Shown: positions 36,767 to 46,915, counted from the stretch's first letter. The stretch is 64,000 nucleotides of DNA from Fusobacterium mortiferum ATCC 9817 (GCF_000158195.2 NZ_GL987994.1:306343-370342); one strand, 5' to 3'. Translations and numbers: made by a program. Notes: a model not told the origin generated them from the letters alone.

Positions 36767-38677
36767 TTGGGAAAAATTAAGATATTAGATGAATCTGTAT
36801 CAAATATAATTGCTGCAGGGGAAGTAGTAGAAAATCCAGCTAGTATGATAAAAGAACTTTTAGAGAATTCCTTAGATGCTGAAAGTAAAAGTATAAGAAT
36901 AGAGGTAAAAAATGGTGGAAGAGATGTAGCTATAATAGATGATGGTGTAGGTATGTCTCAAGATGATTTATTGCTCTCTATTGAAAGGCATGCTACCAGT
37001 AAAATTTCTAAAAAAGATGATTTATATAATCTGTATACTTATGGATTTAGAGGAGAGGCTCTTTCATCTATAAGTGCTGTTTCAAAAATGAGTATCTCTT
37101 CAAGAGTAGAGGAGAGTGAGGTAGGTTCTCAAATTACAGTTTTAGGAGGAAAAGTTACAAGCCTAAAAGATGTACAGAGAAATAGAGGAACTACCATAGA
37201 GATAAAGGAGTTATTTTTTAACACTCCAGCTAGATTAAAATTTTTAAGAAAACCAAGTACTGAATATATTAATATAAAGGACATCATAATACAGGAGGCA
37301 CTGTCTAATCCAGATGTAGCTATAATGCTTATATTAGATGGAAAAGTAAGTATAAAAACTAGTGGAAATGGATTAGATAATGCAATAGTAGAGATATTTG
37401 GAAAAAATGTTTTAAAGAATATGAAAAAATTTAAGTTAGGATATCTAGGAAATGGAGCAATATATAGAAGCACTAAGGACTCTATCTTTACCTTTGTAAA
37501 TAATAGAATGGTAAAATCTAAAATAGTAGAGAGTGCTGTAATAGATGGATATTACACTAAGCTTATGAAAGGAAAATATCCATTTGCTATAATATTTCTA
37601 GATATAAATCCAAAAGATGTAGATGTAAATGTACATCCTTCTAAAAAAATTGTAAAATTTGCTGATGAAGAAGAGGTTTATAACTATGTTTTAAAAGAGA
37701 TAGAGAAAACTTTTGCTAGAGATGATGACTTTGTATCTCCTACACTTCAAGAGAAGATAGAAAAAGAGGAGAGTAAGTTTTTAGATTTTTCAGAGTTTGA
37801 AAAATTTACTCCAATGAAATCAGAGCCTCAACAGTTTCAAGAATTATTAGAAGAAGAGAAAGATATAGAAGAGGAAATTTTTGGGGAGAAAAGAGAAAAA
37901 TTACAAGAAAAAGATATACTAAGAGAAGAATTTGAAGAGAAAAAAGAATATGAAGTTATAGAAGATAAAAGAATAGAAAAAGAGATTGTAAGAGAAGAAA
38001 ATATTGAGTTTAATACAGAATCTTCTTCAAAAAATAAAATTCCTTTAGATATATATGAAGAGAAAGTAAAAACTTCAGAAATAACTGTGAAAAAAGTAGA
38101 AGAAAAAAGTAAGAAGATAGAGTTTAGAGTTATAGGACAAGTTTTTGGAACTTTTATCTTAGTAGAGAGAGATGGAGTATTTGAAATCTATGATCAACAT
38201 ATAGTACACGAGAGAATACTTTATGAAAAATTAAAAGCTCAATATTATGGAACAAAGGTAAGTATGCAACAGCTTCTTGTACCTATTAGAATATTAGTTG
38301 ACCCAAGAGAGAGGGAACTAATATTTGAAGAGGAAGAGAATTTTACTAAAGCTGGTTTTGAAATAGATAGATTTTCAGACAATGAGATACTTATAAGAGC
38401 TGTTCCAATGTTAGATTTGAGAGATAGTATAGAGAATATTTTTAGAGAGATATTGAAAAATATAAAAGAGAATAGAAATATAGATATAAGAGAGAGTATA
38501 TTGATATCTATGTCTTGTAAGGGAGCTATTAAAGCGAATGAGAAATTAAATCATGAGGAGATGGAAAGAATAGTAAGAGAATTGCATGAGATAGGAGAGT
38601 ATACTTGTCCACATGGAAGACCTATTATTACTAAAATTACAAGAGATGATTTAGAAAAACTTTTTAAGAGAAAATAA
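36767..38677 (+). CDS. mutL: DNA mismatch repair protein MutL
   Basis: 636 residues starting at TTG 36767. An in-frame ATG at 36752 exists, but GGAGGT at 36755-36760 lies inside that longer reading and is correctly spaced for the TTG, which also gives the family-standard start MGKIKILDESVSNIIAAGEV. GHKL ATPase motifs are ELLENSLDAE, DDGVGM and TYGFRGEALSSI. A Glu/Lys-rich linker spans about residues 330-450. The C-terminal dimerisation domain contains YDQHIVHERILYEKL and ends with SCKGAIKANEKL and CPHGRPI, zinc-site motifs of the endonuclease-active MutL type. It lies 10 bp before rlmH. Confidence 0.95.
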   Translation: MGKIKILDESVSNIIAAGEVVENPASMIKELLENSLDAESKSIRIEVKNGGRDVAIIDDGVGMSQDDLLLSIERHATSKISKKDDLYNLYTYGFRGEALSSISAVSKMSISSRVEESEVGSQITVLGGKVTSLKDVQRNRGTTIEIKELFFNTPARLKFLRKPSTEYINIKDIIIQEALSNPDVAIMLILDGKVSIKTSGNGLDNAIVEIFGKNVLKNMKKFKLGYLGNGAIYRSTKDSIFTFVNNRMVKSKIVESAVIDGYYTKLMKGKYPFAIIFLDINPKDVDVNVHPSKKIVKFADEEEVYNYVLKEIEKTFARDDDFVSPTLQEKIEKEESKFLDFSEFEKFTPMKSEPQQFQELLEEEKDIEEEIFGEKREKLQEKDILREEFEEKKEYEVIEDKRIEKEIVREENIEFNTESSSKNKIPLDIYEEKVKTSEITVKKVEEKSKKIEFRVIGQVFGTFILVERDGVFEIYDQHIVHERILYEKLKAQYYGTKVSMQQLLVPIRILVDPRERELIFEEEENFTKAGFEIDRFSDNEILIRAVPMLDLRDSIENIFREILKNIKENRNIDIRESILISMSCKGAIKANEKLNHEEMERIVRELHEIGEYTCPHGRPIITKITRDDLEKLFKRK

Positions 38678-38687
38678 GGAGAGAGTT

Positions 38688-39155
38688 TTGAATATAAATA
38701 TTGTATGTATAGGAAAGGTAAAAGATAAATATATTATTGAAGGGATAAATGAGTTCTTGAAAAGAATGCAATCTTTTGCTAAAATGAAAGTAGTAGAACT
38801 GAAGGAAGATGGGAATGATAGTAATAGAAATCTTTCTATTGAAAAGGAATCTGAAGATATAGTAAAAACTCTTGAGAAATTGGGAGGTTATAATATTCTT
38901 TTGGATATACAGGGAAAAAATTACTCCTCTGAAGAGATGGCTAGTGAGATAGAAAAAATTGCTGTAAAGGGAGCTAGTACAATAAATTTTATAATAGGTG
39001 GCTCTTATGGTGTTTCTCAAAAGGTAAGAGATGTTAGTCAAATGAGATTAAGTTTTTCTAAGATGACATTTCCACATCAATTGATGAGATTAATTTTAAC
39101 AGAACAAATTTATAGATGGTTTAGTATAATAAATAATGGTAAGTATCATAAGTAA
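38688..39155 (+). CDS. rlmH: 23S rRNA (pseudouridine1915-N3)-methyltransferase RlmH
   Basis: 155 residues, the conserved RlmH (YbeA) length. SPOUT-fold motifs are FIIGGSYGVSQKVRD and MTFPHQLMRLILTEQIYRW with the C-terminal KYHK. It methylates the pseudouridine at 23S position 1915 in helix 69. The start is TTG at 38688, about six bases after AAGGAGAG. It follows mutL closely, probably in one transcript. Confidence 0.96.
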   Translation: MNINIVCIGKVKDKYIIEGINEFLKRMQSFAKMKVVELKEDGNDSNRNLSIEKESEDIVKTLEKLGGYNILLDIQGKNYSSEEMASEIEKIAVKGASTINFIIGGSYGVSQKVRDVSQMRLSFSKMTFPHQLMRLILTEQIYRWFSIINNGKYHK

Positions 39156-39188
39156 TTAAAATAAAGATAATATAAGGAGGAAATTTAT

Positions 39189-39530
39189 ATGTATTCACAA
39201 GGAGAAACTTTTTATTATGATATAGATGATGAGGAGTTTGAACTAAGTGTAGTAGAAAATATTACAATGAAGGATAAGGAGTATATTATAGCTGAGGATT
39301 ATGATGGAGAGCTACATGTTTTTGTCTATGATGAAGATGAAGAGGAGATATACTTATTAGAGGATTCTGATGCTATGGAGATAATAGAGTACTGGCAAGA
39401 TGAGTATATGGGTGGAGAAGATATAGGAGACTATGAAGATGATGAATACTATGATAGAGAAGATGAAGAGTATTCAGATAAATATGATAATGAAGATTAT
39501 TATGAAGATGATGAAGAGGAATATTATTAA
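39189..39530 (+). CDS. DUF1292 acidic protein
   Basis: 113 residues. The first about 70 residues match the DUF1292 pattern (FELSVVENITMKDKEYIIAE, followed by HVFVYDEDEEEIYLLED). The last 40 are almost all Asp, Glu and Tyr, a highly acidic low-complexity tail. DUF1292 proteins (YrzB-like) are small, cytoplasmic and of unknown function. The TAA stop overlaps the next ATG by one base, so the two are translationally coupled. AAGGAGG precedes the start. Confidence 0.78.
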   Translation: MYSQGETFYYDIDDEEFELSVVENITMKDKEYIIAEDYDGELHVFVYDEDEEEIYLLEDSDAMEIIEYWQDEYMGGEDIGDYEDDEYYDREDEEYSDKYDNEDYYEDDEEEYY

Positions 39531-39901
39531 TGAAAAAATTTATAATTAAAAATACAGATAGTTATGGTGAAAAAAGTTTTGAAATAGTTAGAGGGAGTGT
39601 AAGAGAAGAGGCTGAGCAAACTATTTATGAATATGATAGTAAGCTTGGAAAGTGTCAACTAACTATTTCAGATAGAAGAGTTATTATCTCTAGAGAGGGA
39701 GAGATATCTGCAATAATAGATGTAGATTTAGATAAAAAAACAGAGTTTGTCTATGTAACAAAGGAGATGAGGAAACTTTTCCATATAAAAGGAGAGAGTA
39801 TCAATAGAGATACTGCAAAAGGAATAATAGAGTTTTCTTATAAAATTTATGAAGGGTTAGATGAATTAAATAGAATAACTATAGCTATAAAAGATTACTA
39901 A
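39530..39901 (+). CDS. DUF1934 (YwiB-like) beta-barrel protein
   Basis: 123 residues with alternating beta-strand pattern and no signal peptide; segments such as YEYDSKLGKCQLTISDRRVIISREGE and IEFSYKIYEGLDELNRITIAIK suggest the calycin-like DUF1934 family, whose function is unknown. It overlaps the DUF1292 stop by one base and lies 10 bp before the TPR lipoprotein. Family call is by eye. Confidence 0.6.
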   Translation: MKKFIIKNTDSYGEKSFEIVRGSVREEAEQTIYEYDSKLGKCQLTISDRRVIISREGEISAIIDVDLDKKTEFVYVTKEMRKLFHIKGESINRDTAKGIIEFSYKIYEGLDELNRITIAIKDY

Positions 39902-39911
39902 TGGAGGAGAT

Positions 39912-41390
39912 ATGAAAAAATTTACATACTTGTGTTTAGTTTTATTATTGAGTAGTTGTGCAAGTTTAAATACTCTAAGAGATAATACTAACGAAAAAAA
40001 AGAGAGTAATATTGGAGTTAGTTGGAATAATTCGACTGGAGATTTGAAAACACAACAGATTATTTTAAATAGCTCAGCTCCAGAGGGGATACTTTCAGAT
40101 ATTTCCAATAGTTTAAAAAGAGGATATGTAAGAGAGTATAATACTACATATAGAGATAATTATGAGGTATATGTAGGGGATTATGTTTCTATTCCATTAG
40201 GAATAGGAGAGGATAGTTACAATGTATTATTTTCTCCTTTAGGTGCATCTTATGAATTGGAATTAAGAGAGGGAAAATTATTTTTTAGAGGAATATATCA
40301 AGGTAGTTATGAGATAATGCTTTATTCTGCTGGTTCATTTAGTAGAAAAATAACTATTCAAAATAAATTAAAATATGAATTTACAGAACAAAATAACTAT
40401 GAGGTAATATCTCAAAGTTATAAAGCAGGTAATATGAAAGTATTATCTGATAGTGTAGCTGTACATAGAATAGCTTTTCCAAATAGCTTTAGAGATAAAG
40501 AGATATCTTTTATGCTTATAGATTTGGCTGGAAGAGATGGAAACTCTAAAGTTATAAAAGAGGAGATAGATTTTTTACAAAAATATACAAAGTTAGATGA
40601 ATATGATAAATTAAATATAATCAATTCTTTAAAGCTAATTCAAGATAAAAATTTTGAATTAAATTCAGCACTTCTTGAGTTTGATAGCTCATCTCAAAAT
40701 TTAAATCAAGAGATAGTAAAACTAATAACTGCTAAAGAAAATCCAACTCAAGATGAGATAATCTTTTTAGAGAAGGTATATACAAGTAGTTCAACTCCCG
40801 ATGTAGCATTAGGAACATTTATAGGAAATTGGTATATAAAAAATGGAAATCCTGTAAAAGGAGCTTCTTATTTAAATGGAAATGGGAATTTAGGAAATAT
40901 AGGAGAGTTATTACCAACTATTCCAACAACTCCAGTAGAAACAACAGAGAGTAGTAATACAGTGGTTACTCCAGAAAATTTAGAGGCACAAAATTATACT
41001 CAGTATTTAACTTTCTTTGAAGAGGGAAAGAAAAATTTTGAAAAAGAAAACTATGTAGAAGCAGCATTATATTTTGAAAAAGCTTTAGAGATAGATAAAA
41101 ATTATATAGAGAAGAAAGATATCTATTTTTATTTAGGACAGAGTTATTTTAGAACAGAAAATTATTCAGAAGCTGTAAATGACTATAAAAATTCTTTAAA
41201 TTTAGAAAAAAATGATGAAAAAAAAGCAGAAATATATTATAATATAGGAATGGCATATAATAAACTTGGAGATAATGAGCAAGCTGTAAATTATCTGACT
41301 TATGTAAGACAAAATTATAAAAATTCACCTTGGAGTGTAAAGAGCAGTTTATATTTATTACAGCAAATGCAACAATATCCACAAAATTAA
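39912..41390 (+). CDS. TPR-containing lipoprotein
   Basis: 492 residues. MKKFTYLCLVLLLSSC gives a lipoprotein signal with lipobox Cys16. A central region of unknown fold (residues about 60-340) has a YVSIPLGIGEDSYNVLF beta-type segment. Three or more TPR units follow (FEEGKKNFEKENYVEAALYF, DIYFYLGQSYFRTENYSEAV, EIYYNIGMAYNKLGDNEQAV). This resembles BamD/YbgF-like periplasmic scaffolds, but no exact family is recognised. It is co-directional with DUF1934 upstream and lysS downstream. AGGAGA is the ribosome site. Confidence 0.72.
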   Translation: MKKFTYLCLVLLLSSCASLNTLRDNTNEKKESNIGVSWNNSTGDLKTQQIILNSSAPEGILSDISNSLKRGYVREYNTTYRDNYEVYVGDYVSIPLGIGEDSYNVLFSPLGASYELELREGKLFFRGIYQGSYEIMLYSAGSFSRKITIQNKLKYEFTEQNNYEVISQSYKAGNMKVLSDSVAVHRIAFPNSFRDKEISFMLIDLAGRDGNSKVIKEEIDFLQKYTKLDEYDKLNIINSLKLIQDKNFELNSALLEFDSSSQNLNQEIVKLITAKENPTQDEIIFLEKVYTSSSTPDVALGTFIGNWYIKNGNPVKGASYLNGNGNLGNIGELLPTIPTTPVETTESSNTVVTPENLEAQNYTQYLTFFEEGKKNFEKENYVEAALYFEKALEIDKNYIEKKDIYFYLGQSYFRTENYSEAVNDYKNSLNLEKNDEKKAEIYYNIGMAYNKLGDNEQAVNYLTYVRQNYKNSPWSVKSSLYLLQQMQQYPQN

Positions 41391-41410
41391 CATTTAAACA
41401 AAAAATTTAA

Positions 41411-42910
<1,500 letters not shown>

Positions 42911-42928
42911 TTAACTAACTATAAAAAT

Positions 42929-43076
42929 CAAGAATGGTGAAGATTGAAAAGAATAAATAGAGCAAATCAGCAAAAACGAATGCTAAAAAACACAACTGTT
43001 TGAGTGAAACGAGTTTTGTGTTTTTAGTGAGTTGAGCCATACTTGCTCTTTATTCTTCGAACGAGAACCATTCTTG
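42929..43076. repeat. Nested hairpin repeat, copy 3 (after lysS)
   Basis: The outer arms CAAGAATGGT (42929-42938) and ACCATTCTTG (43067-43076) are perfectly complementary; the middle arms AGAATAAATAGAGCAA (about 42950) and TTGCTCTTTATTCT (about 43043) pair with a small bulge. Bases 42977-43031 are the exact reverse complement of 2272-2326 in copy 1 (55 of 55). The outer arms share no sequence with copies 1 or 2, yet still self-pair. The element separates lysS from lrgA. Confidence 0.87.
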
Positions 43077-43098
43077 AATTGTTATTCAAGGAGCAAAA

Positions 43099-43446
43099 AT
43101 GATTAGAGAATTCTTACTAATATTTGTTATAAACTATATAGGGGTAGTATTAACAGAGGTTTTTCACTTACCAATTCCTGGAACAATCAGTGGAATGTTA
43201 TTACTATTTGCTTTATTATATTTTAAAATTTTAAAACTTTCTCATATAGAAAATGCAGGGAATTTTTTACTTTTGAATATGACAATATTCTTTCTTCCTC
43301 CTTCAGTAAGCTTGCTAGAGAGTATGTATCTATTGAAAACAGGTTTATTTAAAATACTGTTCTTAGTAATTTTTTCGACATTGATAACAATGGTAATTAC
43401 AGCTTTAACTGTGCAATATTTAATTGAAAGAGGAGAGAGAAAATAA
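43099..43446 (+). CDS. lrgA: CidA/LrgA family holin-like membrane protein
   Basis: 115 residues with four membrane helices and the family motif FHLPIPGTISGMLLLFALL near the N-terminus. CidA/LrgA proteins form a membrane complex with their LrgB partner; roles proposed include control of murein hydrolases and, in Bacillus and Streptococcus relatives, pyruvate transport. The ATG of the partner gene overlaps the TAA stop by one base. A Crp/Fnr-type regulator is encoded convergently just downstream. CidA versus LrgA cannot be decided. Confidence 0.85.
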   Translation: MIREFLLIFVINYIGVVLTEVFHLPIPGTISGMLLLFALLYFKILKLSHIENAGNFLLLNMTIFFLPPSVSLLESMYLLKTGLFKILFLVIFSTLITMVITALTVQYLIERGERK

Positions 43447-44135
43447 TGGAAGGAATAACAAATAATCCACTTTTTGGTGTAATAATAAGTTTAATAGCTT
43501 TTGAAATAGGGAAATTTATTTTTAATAAGACAAAATTAGCAATATTTAATCCATTACTTATTGCTACAATAATTGTTATGGGATTTTTAAACATTTTTCA
43601 TATTACTGTAGTAGATTATATGTTGGGAGGAAATTTGATAGTTTTCTTTTTAGCACCAGCTACTGTGGTTTTAGCTATTCCACTATTTCAGCAGATAGAC
43701 TTATTAAAGAAACATTTCATTCCTATTATAGGAGGAGGAATTGTAGGAGCAGTAGTGGCTATACTCTCTGTGATAATATTGGGGAAGTTATTGGGAATAG
43801 ACCATCAACTATTAGTATCTTTTATGCCTAAATCTATAACCACTCCAATAGGAATAGAGCTTTCAAAAATGTTAGGAGGAATTCCTTCAATAACTGTTTT
43901 TGCAATAATTATAACAGGGATTACAGGAAATGTAACAGCTCCTTTTATATATTCTATTTTTAGAATAAAAAACCCTATTGCAAAAGGATTAGGACTTGGA
44001 ATATCAAGTCACGCAGTAGGAACAAGTAGAGCTATTGAGATGGGAAAAGTAGAGGGAGCTATGAGTGCACTATCAATAGTAATAGCAGGGATACTTACAA
44101 TTATCTTAGCTCCAATTTTAAATATGTTTTTATAA
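43446..44135 (+). CDS. lrgB: CidB/LrgB family membrane protein
   Basis: 229 residues, about seven membrane helices. Family motifs are FLAPATVVLAIPLFQQIDLL, PKSITTPIGIELSKMLGG and GLGISSHAVGTSRAIEMG. It is the obligate partner of the preceding LrgA-type protein, with overlapping stop/start showing translational coupling. The GISSHAVGTSRA segment is the most conserved part of the family. Confidence 0.9.
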   Translation: MEGITNNPLFGVIISLIAFEIGKFIFNKTKLAIFNPLLIATIIVMGFLNIFHITVVDYMLGGNLIVFFLAPATVVLAIPLFQQIDLLKKHFIPIIGGGIVGAVVAILSVIILGKLLGIDHQLLVSFMPKSITTPIGIELSKMLGGIPSITVFAIIITGITGNVTAPFIYSIFRIKNPIAKGLGLGISSHAVGTSRAIEMGKVEGAMSALSIVIAGILTIILAPILNMFL

Positions 44136-44178
44136 AAAATAGAGGATTATTTCAATTAAAATAATCCTCTATTTTATT
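44134..44178. terminator. Bidirectional terminator between lrgB and the Crp/Fnr regulator
   Basis: AAATAGAGGATTAT pairs with ATAATCCTCTATTT over a 10-base loop. A-rich and T-rich flanks allow termination in both directions. Confidence 0.92.
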
Positions 44179-44866
44179 AATTTTGATAAGTTCCATGAAA
44201 ATAATCTAAAAGAGTATTTTGATTAGGTATAGTAAACCTTTTTCTTACGACTTTAATAAGTCCTAATTCAGAAAGAACTTTTACCTGTCTAGAAACAGTT
44301 TCTCTTTTAGCACCTAAAATTTCACTTAAATATGTAATAGATAAATCAAAGTTTATTTCAGTACCTAAATCAGTTTCTATTCCAAAATCGCGAGCTAATT
44401 TATATAACTTAAGAGCAATTTGTCTATCAACAGTTATAGAGTTAGAAGTATTTTTTATTTGATGTGACATAACTCTATTTTTATAAATCAATGACTCAAT
44501 AACTCCCTTTGCAAGAAGATAACTTTTTTCTAATACCTTCACAAAATCTTCTCTATCTATTTCTAGAAGTTTTGTAGGAGCAAGGAATTCACAACTAAGT
44601 AGAGTTGTATTTTCATATATAATAACTTCATTTAATACATCTCCAGCTCCAAATAAAAATACTACTTTTTTTGTATTATCGGGATTAGGTTTATAAAGAG
44701 AAGCTACCCCTTCAATTACAAAATATATAGTATGAATTTTTTCTCTATCAGAATATAATAAATCTCCTTTTTTATATTCTTTTATTTTAGCTATATTAGC
44801 TAACTCATTTAAAGCCTCTTTATCAAGATTTTGAAATAACTTTATTTTAGCAAGTTCTTTTTTCAA
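44177..44866 (-). CDS. Crp/Fnr family transcriptional regulator
   Basis: About 229 residues from TTG 44866, chosen because GGAGGTG (44879-44873) is six bases before it; the in-frame GTG at 44881 overlaps that site. An N-terminal cyclic-nucleotide-like beta-barrel (KGDLLYSDREKIHTIYFVIEGVASLYK) is followed by a winged helix with recognition helix ILGAKRETVSRQVKVLSELG. There is no N-terminal Cys cluster, so it is not an Fe-S FNR. The effector is unknown. Nearby FNR-geometry dyads (46798 and 46882) are candidate targets. The recognition helix mixes CRP-type (RETV) and FNR-type (SR) residues. Confidence 0.9.
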   Translation of the reverse strand: MKKELAKIKLFQNLDKEALNELANIAKIKEYKKGDLLYSDREKIHTIYFVIEGVASLYKPNPDNTKKVVFLFGAGDVLNEVIIYENTTLLSCEFLAPTKLLEIDREDFVKVLEKSYLLAKGVIESLIYKNRVMSHQIKNTSNSITVDRQIALKLYKLARDFGIETDLGTEINFDLSITYLSEILGAKRETVSRQVKVLSELGLIKVVRKRFTIPNQNTLLDYFHGTYQN

Positions 44867-44896
44867 AAAATTCACCTCCACAAATACGTTATTTAT

Positions 44897-44925
44897 ATTA
44901 TATAAGAAATAATTGTATTTTACAA
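44897..44925 (-). promoter_or_regulatory. Promoter of the Crp/Fnr gene with overlapping dyad
   Basis: On the minus strand TTGTAA (44925-44920), a 17-bp spacer and TATAAT (44902-44897). The perfect dyad TTGTA-N3-TACAA at 44913-44925 covers the -35 box, a layout expected for autorepression. Confidence 0.65.
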
Positions 44926-44952
44926 CTAAAAAAATATATTTTGTTCTATAAT

Positions 44953-44984
44953 AAAAAAACTGCCATCGTAAAATGATGGCGGTT
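44953..44984 (-). terminator. Terminator of the eda-kdgK operon
   Basis: On the minus strand AACCGCCATC pairs with GATGGCAGTT (one mismatch) around a 7-base loop and is followed by a run of seven T. Confidence 0.9.
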
Positions 44985-45019
44985 CTTTTGTCATATATGA
45001 TAATTTAAGTTTAGGTGGC

Positions 45020-46057
45020 TTATCTATTCATCTCAGATGTACTTCCGTTATCATGGTCAGCCATAATACTCTCTACTAGAGAGGCGTCAGCACAAGAGAT
45101 ATCTCCAACAATAGTATTTTTTAATACAGAGTTTGCATTACCATATTTCATAGCTTTTTCAGCTTCATTGAAGTGTAGTAATCCATAAAGTACCCCTGCT
45201 ACATAAGCATCTCCACTTCCTATTCTATCTACAATCTCTATATTTTCATAAGCTCTTTCAGAATAGAAAGTATCAGCTTTTCTATCGTATACTAATGATG
45301 AGAAGTTATGAGATTTTGGAGAATTTACAACTCTTTGAGTAGAAGCTATGAAAGCCAAATCGTATTCTTTCGCAAAAGCTCTGATTATATCCTTTAAATC
45401 TCCAGTTTTTTCAAACATTTTTCTAAATGTTTCTTCAGAAGCAAATAAAATATCTACATCTGGAAGAATTTTTTCTATTTCAACTTTAGCTTCTGGCTCA
45501 GACCATAAATTTCTTCTGAAGTTTACATCAAAAGAAACTAATGCTCCTCCTTTTTTAAAGTTAGCTATTAAATCCTTTGTAAGTTGCATTGAAGTTTCAC
45601 AAAGTCCTAAAGATATTCCACTTGTATGGAAAATTTTAGTCTTTCCAAATACTTCTGGATTAACATCATTTATAGTCATTCTTTGGAATGATGAGTTCAA
45701 TCTATCATAAGTTACATTTGGTTTTCTAGGAGATGAACCATACTCATAGAAGTATATAGGCATACGCTTATATTTACTATCATCAAATATTAAGAAATCA
45801 TCTGCTACTCCATTTAAAGTCATAGATTTTCTAGCAAATTTTCCTAATTCATTGTTTGGTAGAGTAGTTAACATAGCTGTTTTTTCTCCAAGAGTTGATA
45901 CAGAACCAGCAACGTTGAACTCTGCTCCTCCCATTTGTTTTGTCAGTAAATTTCCTTGGATAAGCATCTCATTATTAAGTGGAGATAATCTCATTATCAT
46001 CTCTCCACAACAGATTAATCCAAACTCTCTATCTGCATAATCAAATATTTTACTCAT
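45020..46057 (-). CDS. kdgK: 2-dehydro-3-deoxygluconokinase (PfkB family)
   Basis: 345 residues of the ribokinase/PfkB family, starting GLICCGEMIMRLSP and carrying VSFDVNFRRNLWSE and the catalytic anion-hole/base motif DRIGSGDAYVAGVLYG. It phosphorylates 2-keto-3-deoxygluconate to KDPG. That substrate is inferred from the KDPG aldolase gene directly upstream (18 bp) and from the pectin genes nearby. It is about 30-40 residues longer than typical KdgK (about 310), mainly in the C-terminal part, like the sugar kinases often paired with eda in Firmicutes. Confidence 0.88.
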   Translation of the reverse strand: MSKIFDYADREFGLICCGEMIMRLSPLNNEMLIQGNLLTKQMGGAEFNVAGSVSTLGEKTAMLTTLPNNELGKFARKSMTLNGVADDFLIFDDSKYKRMPIYFYEYGSSPRKPNVTYDRLNSSFQRMTINDVNPEVFGKTKIFHTSGISLGLCETSMQLTKDLIANFKKGGALVSFDVNFRRNLWSEPEAKVEIEKILPDVDILFASEETFRKMFEKTGDLKDIIRAFAKEYDLAFIASTQRVVNSPKSHNFSSLVYDRKADTFYSERAYENIEIVDRIGSGDAYVAGVLYGLLHFNEAEKAMKYGNANSVLKNTIVGDISCADASLVESIMADHDNGSTSEMNR

Positions 46058-46074
46058 TGATTCTTCCTCCCAAA

Positions 46075-46710
46075 TTATTTACTTCTGATTTCTAATAATT
46101 TTTTTCTGAAAGCTTGAGCAGTTGCTATTATCTCCTCATCAGTTCCAGAAGCTAATTTTCCTCCAGCACCAACAGCAATTACTCCATTTTTAAACCATTC
46201 TTCCATATTTTCTAAGCTTACTCCACCAGTAGGCATGATATTTGCTTGTGGCAATGGAGCTTTTACAGCTTTTACAAATGATGGTCCAAAAGCACTTCCA
46301 GGGAATAATTTTATGATGTCAGCTCCATATAGCATAGCTGTTGTCATCTCAGTAATAGTCATACATCCAGGCATGTATGGGATTTGGTAAAGATTACATA
46401 ATTTAGCTGTTTCTTTATCAAAAGCAGGTGAAACTATAAATTCTGCTCCAGCTAAAATAGCTATTCTAGCAGTAGCTGCATCTAATACTGTTCCAGCTCC
46501 TATTATCATTTCATTATTTACATCTTGCTCTTTAAGAGCTTTTATTACCTCAGTTGCTCCAGGTACTGTGTAAGTAACTTCTATAGCTGGAATTCCACCT
46601 TTTGCACAAGCTTTAGATATTCTTACTCCTTCAGCAACGCTTTCTCCTCTTACAACTGCAACTATTCCTATATCAGCAAGTCTTTCTAAAATTTTTCCTT
46701 TTCTTAACAT
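46075..46710 (-). CDS. eda: KDPG/KHG aldolase
   Basis: 211 residues, the standard Eda size. The motif VVRGESVAEGVRISKAC near the start, AIEVTYTVPGATEVI with the conserved Glu, and FKLFPG-type IIKLFPGSAFGPSFVKAV carrying the Schiff-base lysine are all present; GGVSLENMEEWF is the phosphate site. It cleaves KDPG to pyruvate and glyceraldehyde-3-phosphate. It is the first gene of the eda-kdgK operon, with AGGAGG upstream and a promoter at 46749-46777. Confidence 0.95.
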   Translation of the reverse strand: MLRKGKILERLADIGIVAVVRGESVAEGVRISKACAKGGIPAIEVTYTVPGATEVIKALKEQDVNNEMIIGAGTVLDAATARIAILAGAEFIVSPAFDKETAKLCNLYQIPYMPGCMTITEMTTAMLYGADIIKLFPGSAFGPSFVKAVKAPLPQANIMPTGGVSLENMEEWFKNGVIAVGAGGKLASGTDEEIIATAQAFRKKLLEIRSK

Positions 46711-46748
46711 GTTATTTCCTCCTAAACTTAACTTGTTTTTACACTATA

Positions 46749-46777
46749 ACTATATAATAAAAATAAGAGAAAATCAA
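46749..46777 (-). promoter_or_regulatory. Probable promoter of eda-kdgK
   Basis: On the minus strand TTGATT (46777-46772), a 17-bp spacer and TATAGT (46754-46749). Operator dyad 1 is centred about 62 bases upstream of the expected start. Confidence 0.6.
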
Positions 46778-46797
46778 CAGAACTATTGTTTATAAAA

Positions 46798-46811
46798 TTT
46801 CAAATATGAAA
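46798..46811. promoter_or_regulatory. Operator-like dyad 1 (eda side)
   Basis: TTTCA-AATA-TGAAA, 14 bp, with extended symmetry AAATTTCA to TGAAATTT (46795-46814). The five-four-five layout is that of FNR-family sites. It lies upstream of the eda -35 box. Confidence 0.55.
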
Positions 46812-46881
46812 TTTTAATAGTTGAGAAAATATAAAAAGTTTATGAAATATAAGGTAATTAGGATTTTAGAAAAAATGAATT

Positions 46882-46895
46882 TTTCATATATGAAA
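46882..46895. promoter_or_regulatory. Operator-like dyad 2 (AEC transporter side)
   Basis: TTTCA-TATA-TGAAA is a perfect 14-bp palindrome, exactly 84 bp centre to centre from dyad 1 and about 62 bases upstream of the expected start for the AEC gene. Confidence 0.55.
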
Positions 46896-46915
46896 TTATA
46901 AAGAGATAGATTGTT

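Noticed and set aside
37129-37473. Antisense open frame within mutL
   Set aside because: It lies inside the conserved MutL ATPase domain with no start signal or recognisable protein.
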